From positions 1 through 61,873 of the forward strand of contig JAKOTR010000099.1 in the NCBI GenBank assembly GCA_029776225.1: a stretch of 61,873 bases of DNA. The letters are read 5' to 3'. The position numbers and the translations under genes are program-made. Positions 49,001-56,392 of this stretch are shown here, piece after piece. Under the pieces are notes generated by a model. The model was not told the origin of the DNA and did no database searches. It worked only from the letters and a program-made list of their open reading frames with translations. Each line of letters begins with the position of its first letter. Positions within the stretch are counted from its first letter, which is position 1. The stretch is from Acidobacteriota bacterium. Its GTDB lineage: Bacteria > Acidobacteriota > Terriglobia > Bryobacterales > Bryobacteraceae.

Positions 49001-49597
49001 AGATCCGTACATTTTGGGCTGCCACGTCGCACTCTCCCGATTGTTCGGGTCGTACGAGGTAAGCCCAGGCACATTCACCAGCAATTGTGTAATGTTACGT
49101 TTTGCGCCGAGCGATATAATTGGCAGCGACTCCACGACTTCTGAATCGACACTGGTAGGAGAGGCCGCCGTGGACACATCCAGAATCGGAGCCTCAGCTG
49201 TGACCGTCACGGCTTCCACGACGTCCCCTGCAGTGAGCGTGAAGTCCACACGGCGCACGACCTCGGCGCCAACCTCGATGGGTTCGCGTGAAACGCTCTT
49301 GAAGCCTTCCTTCGTAACCACCACCCGGTAGTTGCCTACCGGCAGGCTTGGCGCATTGTAGAACCCTTCGACATTAGTAGCCAGGTCGAGGGTACTATTT
49401 GTCTCAATTTGGATGACTTGAACCTTTGCTTCCGGCACTGAAGCGCCAGTCGAGTCGGTAATGAACCCCTGTATGGTGCCGCGCCCTGTTTGCGACCATC
49501 CTACGCCAGTCGCAGCCGCGACAAGCACCCAAAAACCAATTACTTGCGCAAGGACTTTCGTGTTTCGACAGAGCATCAGTCCTTTTCGAAGATTCAT
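46097..49597 (-). CDS. TonB-dependent receptor with N-terminal carboxypeptidase-regulatory-like domain
   Basis: A 1166-residue outer-membrane transporter. After a signal peptide (VLVAAATGVGWSQ, about 35 residues) comes a CarboxypepD_reg/Cna-B-like domain (GTIQGFITDSTGASVPEAKVQVIQ…LPVGNYRVVVTKEGFKS), a plug region (ITQLLVNVPGLTSYD, AFIDGGPGAGISTGRGALEEVGPSIEMVGEFSVVTNAFNAEYGGF) and a long beta-barrel (repeated aromatic strands, VNHDYIF, SFKFGFSHSRI, LSYGLRWDY) ending in AKILF with the C-terminal Phe needed for barrel insertion. Such giant 'Oar-like' receptors are abundant in Acidobacteriota. Here it probably imports glycan fragments; no SusD partner is present. The start has AGGA upstream. Confidence 0.92.
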   Translation of the reverse strand: MNLRKGLMLCRNTKVLAQVIGFWVLVAAATGVGWSQTGRGTIQGFITDSTGASVPEAKVQVIQIETNSTLDLATNVEGFYNAPSLPVGNYRVVVTKEGFKSVSREPIEVGAEVVRRVDFTLTAGDVVEAVTVTAEAPILDVSTAASPTSVDSEVVESLPIISLGAKRNITQLLVNVPGLTSYDPNNRESATWQPKMYGSASGHTEAFIDGGPGAGISTGRGALEEVGPSIEMVGEFSVVTNAFNAEYGGFGSWFTNVTIKSGTNEVHGSFFDHYSNNALNARSFFQPKLTHGNQNEGGVTLGGPVYLPKIYDGRNKTFFFVSEGLYFTRNGPSLDLRTVPTAAFKQGDFRELVNAAGAQIPIFDPRTTRPDGSGSYVRDPYPDNIIPPSQISSVAKKIVAFMPDPDIPGQITQNFYSRAFSGKLWPYFNNYVTTAKVDHNVSTKQKLSVTYMNQIRHRQLQGENVGWFTRIPWGSEQTNPLDFITFQEANSWKARVNHDYIFSPSVLNHVTVSVDRYVNLGQNATNGGGWLDRLGLTGIPADNGAFPAITFSGGTAAPMNINRAYDNRSYELRTRIDESLTWIRGKHSFKFGFSHSRIQVNTLSMGGAAGSFTFRNTQTSQPNAGSNYSRWGHPFASFLIGAVDTASATIADMIGTRVRSWALFAQDEWHVTPRLTLSYGLRWDYTEPPFEVNNKFSSFRPDIVNPAAGGLLGGLAFETQYGAFQKPWKRGFGPRLGLAYRLGENTVIRASGGLYYAAPNYGSGTYSSSGYTISPSFASADGYTPVYYWDTESFPQSFMRPPVLDPSFLNGQSIYYIPENRARLPQIASWMFGIQRQLGPRTSVDVSYMASRSTHLNINQEINVTDARHLPLGSLLLQPINSPEAVGAGFTEPFPGFANQKGANTVAAALKPYPHYTSVNVRSTPDGNSSMHSLQIRGNQRLSRGLTLMGYFTWMKVMTDNTAQYPLNRAMGYSVDRTSVPAVFGVTWTYELPFGEGRRFGGSLNPFARQLVSGWQVNGFVRYQSGYALAITAPNTLSALGYASKTADYIGGTPTLVTNPREFDPNTSRYLNAAAFGVPGTYTFGNLAPTLDWLRGFTAKAEAIQIAKSTRINERWNLDLGLDLTNPFNFHRWVDPATDISDSLNFGRVTKAGEGRALQITAKILF

Positions 49598-49693
49598 TTC
49601 CTGCCGCCTCCCAAGTTCTAAGATCCTCCTTCAAGCTTTCAACTTGATCAATGTAACCAGAAGACAAAGCTGACTCGCTAACTGAGCAGCGCC

Positions 49694-49722
49694 AGTATAT
49701 ACTCGTTGAGACCATTTGTCAA
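49694..49722 (-). promoter_or_regulatory. Promoter of the TonB receptor gene
   Basis: On the minus strand TTGACA (49717-49722), exactly 17 bp, then TATACT (49694-49699). This is one of the best sigma-70-type matches in the window. The transcript would start about 90 bp before the ATG. Confidence 0.75.
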
Positions 49723-50053
49723 TACTGAATGTCTAAGTATGTCGCCCCCCTTGCATTGCAAAAATTAGAGACAGCGGCATAGCCACATGTATATGATTGA
49801 AAATAAAGCATGTAACCATATGGGGATTTTGAAACGGACAAGCAGAGATTCACTCAGGAAGCTCTGAATATCGCATAAAGCCAGCTTGACAACTACGAGC
49901 CGTCTAGACGGCCTGTTAGGAGCAATCAGGCGGATCCTGGCTTATCCGCCTATATCATGGCTAGATACAGCAACTTAATAAGCTGGACTTAGCTATTGGC
50001 GGGGATTCACCGGCTGGTCTCTGGCAGTCGTCGTTCAAACTTCTGCCACGAAA

Positions 50054-50091
50054 GAAGGGCACGCCGAAATTCTTGCCCATCTCGGCGTGCC
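50054..50091 (-). terminator. Terminator of the aldehyde dehydrogenase gene
   Basis: GGCACGCCGA (50058-50067) pairs with TCGGCGTGCC (50082-50091) around a 14-nt loop; on the minus strand CTTCTTT follows. It lies about 18 bp after the stop codon. Confidence 0.55.
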
Positions 50092-50108
50092 TCCGGCAGA
50101 GTTCTCTG

Positions 50109-51668
50109 TCACAAAACGTCGTTGAAGATAATGGCCTTCTCCTCTGTCATCTCGCGGACGGTTTCCGCAATGCTCTCGCGCCCAATTCCACTCAGCTTGA
50201 ATCCGCCAAACGGTAAGTTGCCAGGACGGAACGAGCTTGCCCCGTTTATCACGACCCCGCCGGCTTCTAGCCGGTGAGCGACCTTCAGTGCATTGCGTAC
50301 GTTCTCAGAGAACACGCACGACTGGAGACCGAAGGACGAATCGTTGGCTATCTTCACGGCCTCGTCCAGGTCCTTGAACGGATACACGGGGGCGACGGGG
50401 CCGAAGACCTCCTCTTCCATCACACACGACTCAGGGGTTACGTTGACCAGAACGGTCGGCTTGTAGAACGCGGCCCCTACTCTCTCGCCTCCAATCAGGC
50501 ACTTCGCTCCCATTTGGATGGCTTTTTGTACCGCTGCATGGACCTTTTCGGCATCCGACGGCGAGATGAGCGGACCCAATTCGGTGTCCTCCTCCAGGGG
50601 ATCGCCCATTTTGATACGACTGACGCGCTCCACCAGCAGCTTCAGGAACTCGTCATAAACTGACGCCTGAACCAGCACCCGCTTCACTGCGCAGCAGATC
50701 TGCCCGGCTCCGTTGGTCAGCCTGCCCTGAACAACCGCCTCTACGGCGAGCGCCAGGTTGGCGTCTTCCAGAACGATCATGGGATCTGTGCCGCCCAACT
50801 CGAATGCTGTGCGTTTGAGGGTGCCCGCGGCCTTACGTGCGATCTCTACGGCCGAGGCTACGCTGCCGGTGAGGCTGATCATCCCGATCGCCGGGTTCGT
50901 GAACAACTCGTCCCCCATGTCGTCCGGGGATCCCGTAATCATCTGCATGCCTTCGGGAGGCAATCCCGCTTCAAGCATGAGCTCACCAATGCGCAGGACG
51001 GTCAACGGACACTTGCTAGGGGGTTTGACAATCACCGCATTGCCCGCAGCCAGTGCTCCGGGAATCTTGTGGGCGAACAGCTCCGCCGGATAGTTGAAGG
51101 GAACAATACCGACCACGATCCCGATCGGCTGCCGGATGGTGTAGGCGACCATGCGTTCCAGGCCTGGCACGGCATCCATGGGCAAGTAGTTTCCTCCAAT
51201 CCGCTTAGCTTCCTCACCGAAATCCACAAACAGCCGCTGCGTTGTGGAGATTTCGATGCGGCATTGCCGGATGGTCTTGCCGTTCTCGCGGCAGAGCAAT
51301 CGGCTGAGTTCCTCGTGATGACTGCCGATCAAATCAGCAGTTTTCTTGAGAATCTGCGCGCGCTGATGAGCAGGAAGGGCCGCCATGATCGACTTGCCGC
51401 GCTTCGCCACTTCAATCGCGTTGTGAACGTCTTCAGCGTTCGCTTTGGGAACGTAACCGATAATCTCCTGCGTCGCCGGATTGCGCACCGCAAAGGTCCG
51501 CCCGCTTACGGAGTCGACCCTCTTCCCATTCAGTATTAATTTCGCGTTTATGATTTCTGCGCTGGCATCGTGAGGACCAGCGTTCTTTGCCAGGTCAACA
51601 GTGTCACCAGCGCCACCTTTACAAGAAACGTTATTGATTGCCATGCTTTTCTCGTTCAGCTCTGCCAT
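50109..51668 (-). CDS. NAD(P)-dependent aldehyde dehydrogenase
   Basis: A 519-residue ALDH-superfamily enzyme. Seen: IGIVVGIVPFNYPAELFAHKI, GNAVIVKPPSKCPLTV, ISLTGSVASAVEIARKA, FELGGTDPMIVLEDANL with the general-base Glu, GAGQICCAVKRVLV with the catalytic Cys, EEEVFGPVAPV and PFGGFKLSGIGRE. It resembles the lactaldehyde, succinate-semialdehyde and non-phosphorylating GAPDH group; the substrate is not decided. The N-terminal ~40 residues are an unusual extension. Start ATG 51668 has GGGAGG upstream. It lies 98 bp after the isomerase gene and may oxidise an aldehyde made from the imported sugar. Confidence 0.88.
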   Translation of the reverse strand: MAELNEKSMAINNVSCKGGAGDTVDLAKNAGPHDASAEIINAKLILNGKRVDSVSGRTFAVRNPATQEIIGYVPKANAEDVHNAIEVAKRGKSIMAALPAHQRAQILKKTADLIGSHHEELSRLLCRENGKTIRQCRIEISTTQRLFVDFGEEAKRIGGNYLPMDAVPGLERMVAYTIRQPIGIVVGIVPFNYPAELFAHKIPGALAAGNAVIVKPPSKCPLTVLRIGELMLEAGLPPEGMQMITGSPDDMGDELFTNPAIGMISLTGSVASAVEIARKAAGTLKRTAFELGGTDPMIVLEDANLALAVEAVVQGRLTNGAGQICCAVKRVLVQASVYDEFLKLLVERVSRIKMGDPLEEDTELGPLISPSDAEKVHAAVQKAIQMGAKCLIGGERVGAAFYKPTVLVNVTPESCVMEEEVFGPVAPVYPFKDLDEAVKIANDSSFGLQSCVFSENVRNALKVAHRLEAGGVVINGASSFRPGNLPFGGFKLSGIGRESIAETVREMTEEKAIIFNDVL

Positions 51669-51766
51669 AATGATCCTCCCTTGGTTTGCCTACTCACCGG
51701 CTAGTGCGCGACAGCGCCCCCAAACAAACACACCCATACTTTGTCAGTCGAAGGAGCAACAATCGC

Positions 51767-52729
51767 TCACTCCAGCGCCTTGCGGCAAAACTCAAGGCAC
51801 TTCGCTAGTTCAGCCCGAGGCCCTGCGGGACCGACATACTCAATGTGCGCCGGAAAGGGGTATTTCTCTTTCTTCATGAGCTGCAAGATTTCTTTAAGAG
51901 GCGTGTCACCCTGCCCAAATTCCATTTCCGGGCCGTTGTTCTTCTTCCGGTCTTTGAGGTGAATATTGGTGATGCGATCACGATGTTCTTTCATGTAGGC
52001 GATCGGGTCGTAACCCGAAGCAACGAAGTGACCCACGTCCAGATTGATCCAGAAGTTCCTGGACATTTCCATCACTTTCGAGAAGTCCTCAGGTCCCTCG
52101 CGGTGGTTGTGCAAGGCTACCCTGACACCATACTTTTCGGCAAACGGCACGAGCCGCGGGAAAACGGCCACAGGAGAGGACGCGGTGATGATGTCCGTCC
52201 CCAGCGCCTTTGTCATCTGGAATCCGCGATCGATTTCCTCGTCGGTGAAGTCCTCTCGAAAGCTCAAATTGTAGGAAAAGAATTTCAGCCCAGCGTCGGT
52301 AAATTTCTTGCCGACTTTCTGAAACTCTTCGAGTGGGACAGTCAACCGCCACTTTCGAAGCGCCTCCCTGACGGCGGGATCGACCCTCGGGATTCGAGGT
52401 GCTCCTTGTGGTCCTCCTTGCGCCGGCCGCTGAGGCGGCTTGGTCCCCTCAGCGCCCCGCGGCCTCGCCCAAGGGCCAGGACGGCCAGTTCCCGGCAAAG
52501 GAACCGGTGCGCCGAGGTAGTTCTCAACATGCTCAGACATCACGTCGGTCTCTGCAAGGCCAACCTCAACCATCGTCTTGATAATCTCGTCCAGGTTGAA
52601 ACCACTGAAAGTGAAGCTCGCCGACTGGACGCCAATTCTCACTCCGTGGAAAGTGGAGTTCACTGCAGCAAAGCCGCACACCAGCGGCAGCCCGGCTCCT
52701 GCGACTTTAACGAAGTCCCTCCTTGTCAT
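51767..52729 (-). CDS. Tat-exported sugar phosphate isomerase/epimerase-like TIM-barrel protein
   Basis: A 320-residue AP-endonuclease-2-type barrel. The start MTRRDFVKVAGAGLPLVCGF is a twin-arginine signal. Metal-binding motifs of the barrel include VEVGLAETDVMSEH, VRVALHNHREGPEDF, WINLDVGHFVASG and NIHLKDRKKNNGPEMEFGQGDTPL. Between the first strands and the core lies a Pro/Gly-rich insertion (about 45 residues, 52385-52513) not normal for the family. ATG 52729 is chosen because of the Tat signal; ATG 52768 is also possible. Likely substrates are sugars or sugar derivatives in the periplasm. Confidence 0.85.
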   Translation of the reverse strand: MTRRDFVKVAGAGLPLVCGFAAVNSTFHGVRIGVQSASFTFSGFNLDEIIKTMVEVGLAETDVMSEHVENYLGAPVPLPGTGRPGPWARPRGAEGTKPPQRPAQGGPQGAPRIPRVDPAVREALRKWRLTVPLEEFQKVGKKFTDAGLKFFSYNLSFREDFTDEEIDRGFQMTKALGTDIITASSPVAVFPRLVPFAEKYGVRVALHNHREGPEDFSKVMEMSRNFWINLDVGHFVASGYDPIAYMKEHRDRITNIHLKDRKKNNGPEMEFGQGDTPLKEILQLMKKEKYPFPAHIEYVGPAGPRAELAKCLEFCRKALE

Positions 52730-52806
52730 CTCGGTCGTTGTCCTCCGGTGATCAGAAAGCGCGAACATCGCGGTCCCGCCAACCTGCTCCTACCAAATCG
52801 GCTCAA

Positions 52807-52836
52807 ATTGTGCCACAACTGCCGAGTACATGTCAA
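52807..52836 (-). promoter_or_regulatory. Putative promoter of the isomerase gene
   Basis: On the minus strand TTGACA (52831-52836), 18 bp, then CACAAT (52807-52812). Just upstream lies a dyad GCATA-N5-TATGC (52846-52860) that could be a regulator site. Confidence 0.5.
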
Positions 52837-52978
52837 TACATATTTGCATACTGATTATGCGCATTTGTTCGTGTATATGCATTCACAATAGAACTGTCTG
52901 GCAGACCAGTTCAGCTTTGCAAAAGCGCTTAAAGACGCGGGCCCGCTCACTCCCCCGCCGGACGGGCTTGGGTGATAC

Positions 52979-54133
52979 TCAGCTCAATGCCTCAGCCTCT
53001 CGGGTGTTCAGCCGGGAACGGAGCACCAGGTTGACCCCAAAAATGATCAACGAGGCCAGGGGCAGAACCAGCAACCCTTTGCCGAGTCCTTTGGGGTCCG
53101 AACCGGCCAGCCACCCGATTGCAGGCGAACTCAGGGTCAACCCGGAGAATCCGCAAGTAATTGCAAAACCTATCGCCGTCGCGGTACCGTGCCGGAAAGC
53201 CCCGCCCACCATCGAGATCGTGGTCGGGAACACTGGCGCCATGGCTATTCCGCCGCAGAACACCAAGGCCGCCGCAGTTGTAGGATCCGGGGTCTGAAGC
53301 ATACCGAACGTGGTCATCGCCATGAGGGAACTGGCCCCCAACATCACCGTCACTGGAGAGACCTTGAGCAGCACCGGCGCCACCAGGACGCGGCCCAACA
53401 ACAGCCCGAGTGCGAAGCCGAGCGACAGGATGGTCAGCGCGCGAGACTCTGGAATGCCTTGTGCGATCAAGTACTTTGGAAGCCAGTTCCACACTCCAAA
53501 TTCACAAGCCGTATAGAGAAACGTGATCGCCCCAAACAAATACAAGATCGGCCGCTTGAACACGTCGCGTGACTTGACAGCAGTGGCTTTCTCAGGTCGT
53601 GGGGCCGGGATTCTTATGAAGATGTGGACCAGAAAGGCCGCCAGTGTGATACCCGCTCCACCGTAGGCAATACGGACGGCGTCCCCGCCGAGGAGATTCC
53701 CGGCCACGAAAGGCGTGACCAGACCGCCGAGTCCTACAAAGACATTCAAGAAGTTCAGAACCGTTGCTCGCCGCGACTCGCTCACATCACTACCCAACGC
53801 GTTGGCGCCGGTCAGAATGATGCCGCCGCCAACCCCCATGACGAGCATGAAGGCAACAATCATCGAATATCCCGAGGCGTTTGCCAGACCGAGCAAAGCA
53901 AGTGCCACAAAGCCCAAACCCAGCAACAGGCCCACCTTTTTGCCCTTTCTGTCCATCAGGGGGCCAACGGAAACCGAGGCGATGGTCAGCCCCAGCCCCT
54001 GAGCCAGAGCGATGTAGCCGGTTTGAACGTTGTCCAGTTGAAACTTGGCGGCAAGCCCTGGATTTATGGTTCCCAACATCGAGGCAACCATGCCGTAAAC
54101 GAAGATCGCGAGGCACGCGGCAACAATCAGCAT
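52979..54133 (-). CDS. MFS transporter
   Basis: A 384-residue major facilitator protein with about 12 membrane helices. Seen: the A-like motif between helices 2 and 3 (GPLMDRKGKKVGLLLGLGF), ESRRATVLNFLNVFVGLGGLV in helix 5, a basic central loop (PAPRPEKATAVKSRD) and ALTILSLGFALGLLLGRVL in the second half. It resembles sugar permeases of the FucP/NarK-like side of MFS, but the substrate is open. ATG 54133 has AAGGAG upstream. It would carry the sugar across the inner membrane. Confidence 0.85.
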   Translation of the reverse strand: MLIVAACLAIFVYGMVASMLGTINPGLAAKFQLDNVQTGYIALAQGLGLTIASVSVGPLMDRKGKKVGLLLGLGFVALALLGLANASGYSMIVAFMLVMGVGGGIILTGANALGSDVSESRRATVLNFLNVFVGLGGLVTPFVAGNLLGGDAVRIAYGGAGITLAAFLVHIFIRIPAPRPEKATAVKSRDVFKRPILYLFGAITFLYTACEFGVWNWLPKYLIAQGIPESRALTILSLGFALGLLLGRVLVAPVLLKVSPVTVMLGASSLMAMTTFGMLQTPDPTTAAALVFCGGIAMAPVFPTTISMVGGAFRHGTATAIGFAITCGFSGLTLSSPAIGWLAGSDPKGLGKGLLVLPLASLIIFGVNLVLRSRLNTREAEALS

Positions 54134-54193
54134 ATGACGGCTCCTTTTTTACAGAACTGAGTGATCTGACGATTCATTGAGGCACAACCTGTA

Positions 54194-54222
54194 TTGACAG
54201 CAAGTTTAAGGTGCTATTATAC
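54194..54222 (+). promoter_or_regulatory. Putative promoter of the Gfo/Idh/MocA gene
   Basis: TTGACA (54194-54199), then TTATAC after 17 bp or TATACA after 18 bp. It overlaps the divergent promoter of the MFS gene, so one regulator bound here could control both. Confidence 0.4.
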
Positions 54223-54243
54223 ATTGACAAAAAAGAATGACAA
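54216..54243 (-). promoter_or_regulatory. Promoter of the MFS transporter gene
   Basis: On the minus strand TTGTCA (54238-54243), 16 bp, then a perfect TATAAT (54216-54221), about 85 bp before the ATG. The remaining gap 54244-54464 shows no supported gene. Confidence 0.6.
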
Positions 54244-54464
54244 GTGCCGGCGAGCTGTCGTTGCCGTCAGCACCGTGGCGATCCCAAACCGAAGGCTCAA
54301 AGGTTGCCGTGCCCACCAACGGCTATCCTCTTGACGGAACACTTCCGCAGATGTATTATCACATTCGACGTGATGAGCTTGAATACAGAGGGCAATATGT
54401 AAATACAGGTTTGCTTTTTTAACGTTTTTTGGGATTACCTTTTTCGCAAAGGAAAGGAGGCAAC

Positions 54465-56141
54465 ATGTCAGATTTTCGCTTTTCTAGACGCTACTTCTTC
54501 TACGGCGCCCTCCTTAGCGGAGCGGTTCCGGCCGGAGGATTTGGCAGCGTTCCGTCGTTGGCACGACTAGGCTACAGGTCGCCCAACGAAAAGCTCAACC
54601 TCGCCGCGATCGGCGCGGGCAGCCAACCCTATATCGATCTGCGCTATGCGTGGGCGCTGGGCCGCGAAAACGTTGTGGCGCTTGCCGACTGCGACTGGGA
54701 GCGCGGTCAGCAGGGATTTAAGGCGTTTCCGAAAGCCGCGAGATACAAAGATTTCCGCCAGATGTTGGACAAGTCGGGCAAAGACATCGATGCTGTGGTG
54801 GTTGGACCGCCCGACCACATGCACGCTGTTTGCGCGCTAGCGTGCATGCAACTGGGCAAACACGTTTACCTTGAAAAACCCCTCACGCGGACAGCGTGGG
54901 AGGCGCGGATTCTCACCCAGGCGCAGGAGAAGTACAAAGTCGCAACGCAGATGGGCAACCAGGGGTACTCGCACGACGCGACGCGGGTCGCCTGTGAAAT
55001 TATTTGGTCAGGGGAAATTGGCGAGGTGCGGGAGGTGCATGCCTGGACAAGAACCGCCGCATGGCCGCAGGGCATGACAAAGATCCCCGCGCCCACGCCG
55101 GTCCCGGAAACCCTGGATTGGAATCTCTGGCTTGGCTGTGCCGAGTATCGCCCCTACACTGCCGGTGACAAAGAGTATGAAGAGTTTGTCGCCGCCCGAA
55201 ATGCGCGCCTCGGGCGTCGGCCAGCCCCAGCCGCTGGAGCCGGGCGCTCGCTGTCAAGGGAAGACCCGCTTATTCAACTCGCTCCGCAAGGTGGCGGCTT
55301 TTACATGCCATGGAACTGGCGCGGCTTTTACGATTTCGGCACCGGCCTGATCGGCGATTGGGGAATCCATATCCTTGGGCCGGCCAATTGGGCGCTTCAA
55401 TTGCACCCGAAATACCTGATCAGCGTGCAGTGCGTCAAGAAGGATTCCCTGCCTCCGTTCACCTTCCCCGACGAGTTGGTAATCCGTTACGACTTTGCGG
55501 CGCGCCCGAACATGCCTCCGGTTTCAGTTTACTGGTATCACCACGGCGGTCCTGACGACCCGTATATGCCTCCGGGGATGACCGCGGAGCAAGCTCGCAA
55601 GATCCCTGGAACAGGCCCGCAGGTTGGTCCGCAACAAGGACAGGGCGGGTTTTTCATCGGCTCGGGAGGCGGAGTTGCTGCGGCGCCGGGCAGTGGCCAG
55701 GGTGCACCGCAATCCGGAACTCGAAGCGCCCCCGCCGGCCCTATGGCGCGAGGCAGCGGGTACAACTGCATCTTCGTCGGCACAAAAGGATACCTGGGAA
55801 CCAGCGGACGTGGCGAAGGTGTCGGACTCCTTCCGGGTTCCCGATGGGCCGAATATCAGCTTCCCAAGCCCTATCTGACGCGATCACCAGGCGCCAGCTT
55901 CGGCAGCAACCATGAGGCGCACATCCGCGATTGGATTCGCGCCTGCAAAGGCGGAGCGGAAGCCTGCTCAAATTTCAGTATCTCCGGGCCGTACGCGGAA
56001 TGGATGATCCTGGGCGCAGCCGCCGTGCATGCCGAAGGCAAGCTGCTGTGGGACTACGAGAAGTGCGAATTCACTAATAACAAGGAAGTCAATAAGTGGG
56101 TTAAGCCGACTTTCCGGAAAGGATGGGAGCTGAAACTGTAG
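54465..56141 (+). CDS. Tat-exported Gfo/Idh/MocA family oxidoreductase
   Basis: A 558-residue NAD(P)-dependent oxidoreductase. The start MSDFRFSRRYFFYGALLSGA is a twin-arginine signal. The Rossmann part shows LAAIGAGSQPYIDLRYA, VALADCDW, DAVVVGPPDHMHAVCALACMQLGKHVYLEKPLT (catalytic Lys in EKP) and QMGNQGYS; the second domain includes GDWGIHILGPANWAL. A Gly/Pro/Gln-rich insertion of about 50 residues (55606-55760) sits in the second domain. ATG 54465 follows AAAGGAGG. Such exported enzymes are common in Acidobacteriota and Planctomycetes and probably act on glycosides in the periplasm. Confidence 0.88.
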   Translation: MSDFRFSRRYFFYGALLSGAVPAGGFGSVPSLARLGYRSPNEKLNLAAIGAGSQPYIDLRYAWALGRENVVALADCDWERGQQGFKAFPKAARYKDFRQMLDKSGKDIDAVVVGPPDHMHAVCALACMQLGKHVYLEKPLTRTAWEARILTQAQEKYKVATQMGNQGYSHDATRVACEIIWSGEIGEVREVHAWTRTAAWPQGMTKIPAPTPVPETLDWNLWLGCAEYRPYTAGDKEYEEFVAARNARLGRRPAPAAGAGRSLSREDPLIQLAPQGGGFYMPWNWRGFYDFGTGLIGDWGIHILGPANWALQLHPKYLISVQCVKKDSLPPFTFPDELVIRYDFAARPNMPPVSVYWYHHGGPDDPYMPPGMTAEQARKIPGTGPQVGPQQGQGGFFIGSGGGVAAAPGSGQGAPQSGTRSAPAGPMARGSGYNCIFVGTKGYLGTSGRGEGVGLLPGSRWAEYQLPKPYLTRSPGASFGSNHEAHIRDWIRACKGGAEACSNFSISGPYAEWMILGAAAVHAEGKLLWDYEKCEFTNNKEVNKWVKPTFRKGWELKL

Positions 56142-56263
56142 CATCCAGATGAGGGGTGTCTTCAGAGGCGCCACTTTGTCGCGGAAAGGCGCCCCATTTC
56201 CAAGGCCAAGAGGGCAGCACGCGCTTCCCCGCGGTGCTCCCTTGCGGGTTCCTCCAATCGCGC

Positions 56264-56298
56264 TAAGGGCCGGGCACATGCCCGGCCCTTTAGTTTTA
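56264..56298 (+). terminator. Strong hairpin between the oxidoreductase and epimerase genes
   Basis: AAGGGCCGGGC and GCCCGGCCCTT form a perfect 11-bp stem with an ACAT loop, then TAGTTTT. It lies 120 bp after the oxidoreductase stop and, being symmetrical, may also stop transcription from the convergent AGE gene. Confidence 0.75.
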
Positions 56299-56392
56299 GA
56301 GAGACTCTCAAGTTCGAGGGCGACACATACGCGCCCGCGATGGTGCTCGCGAGCGCGGTGGTCGCAAACTGCAAGATGGTTTCACGCTTCCC

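Larger units (their letters stand above)
49598..50108. other. 511-bp control region between TonB receptor and aldehyde dehydrogenase genes
   Basis: No gene is supported. The AT-rich left half carries the receptor promoter; the right half carries an 8-bp-stem hairpin at 49928-49951 (GGCGGAT arms) and the aldehyde dehydrogenase terminator. Confidence 0.6.
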
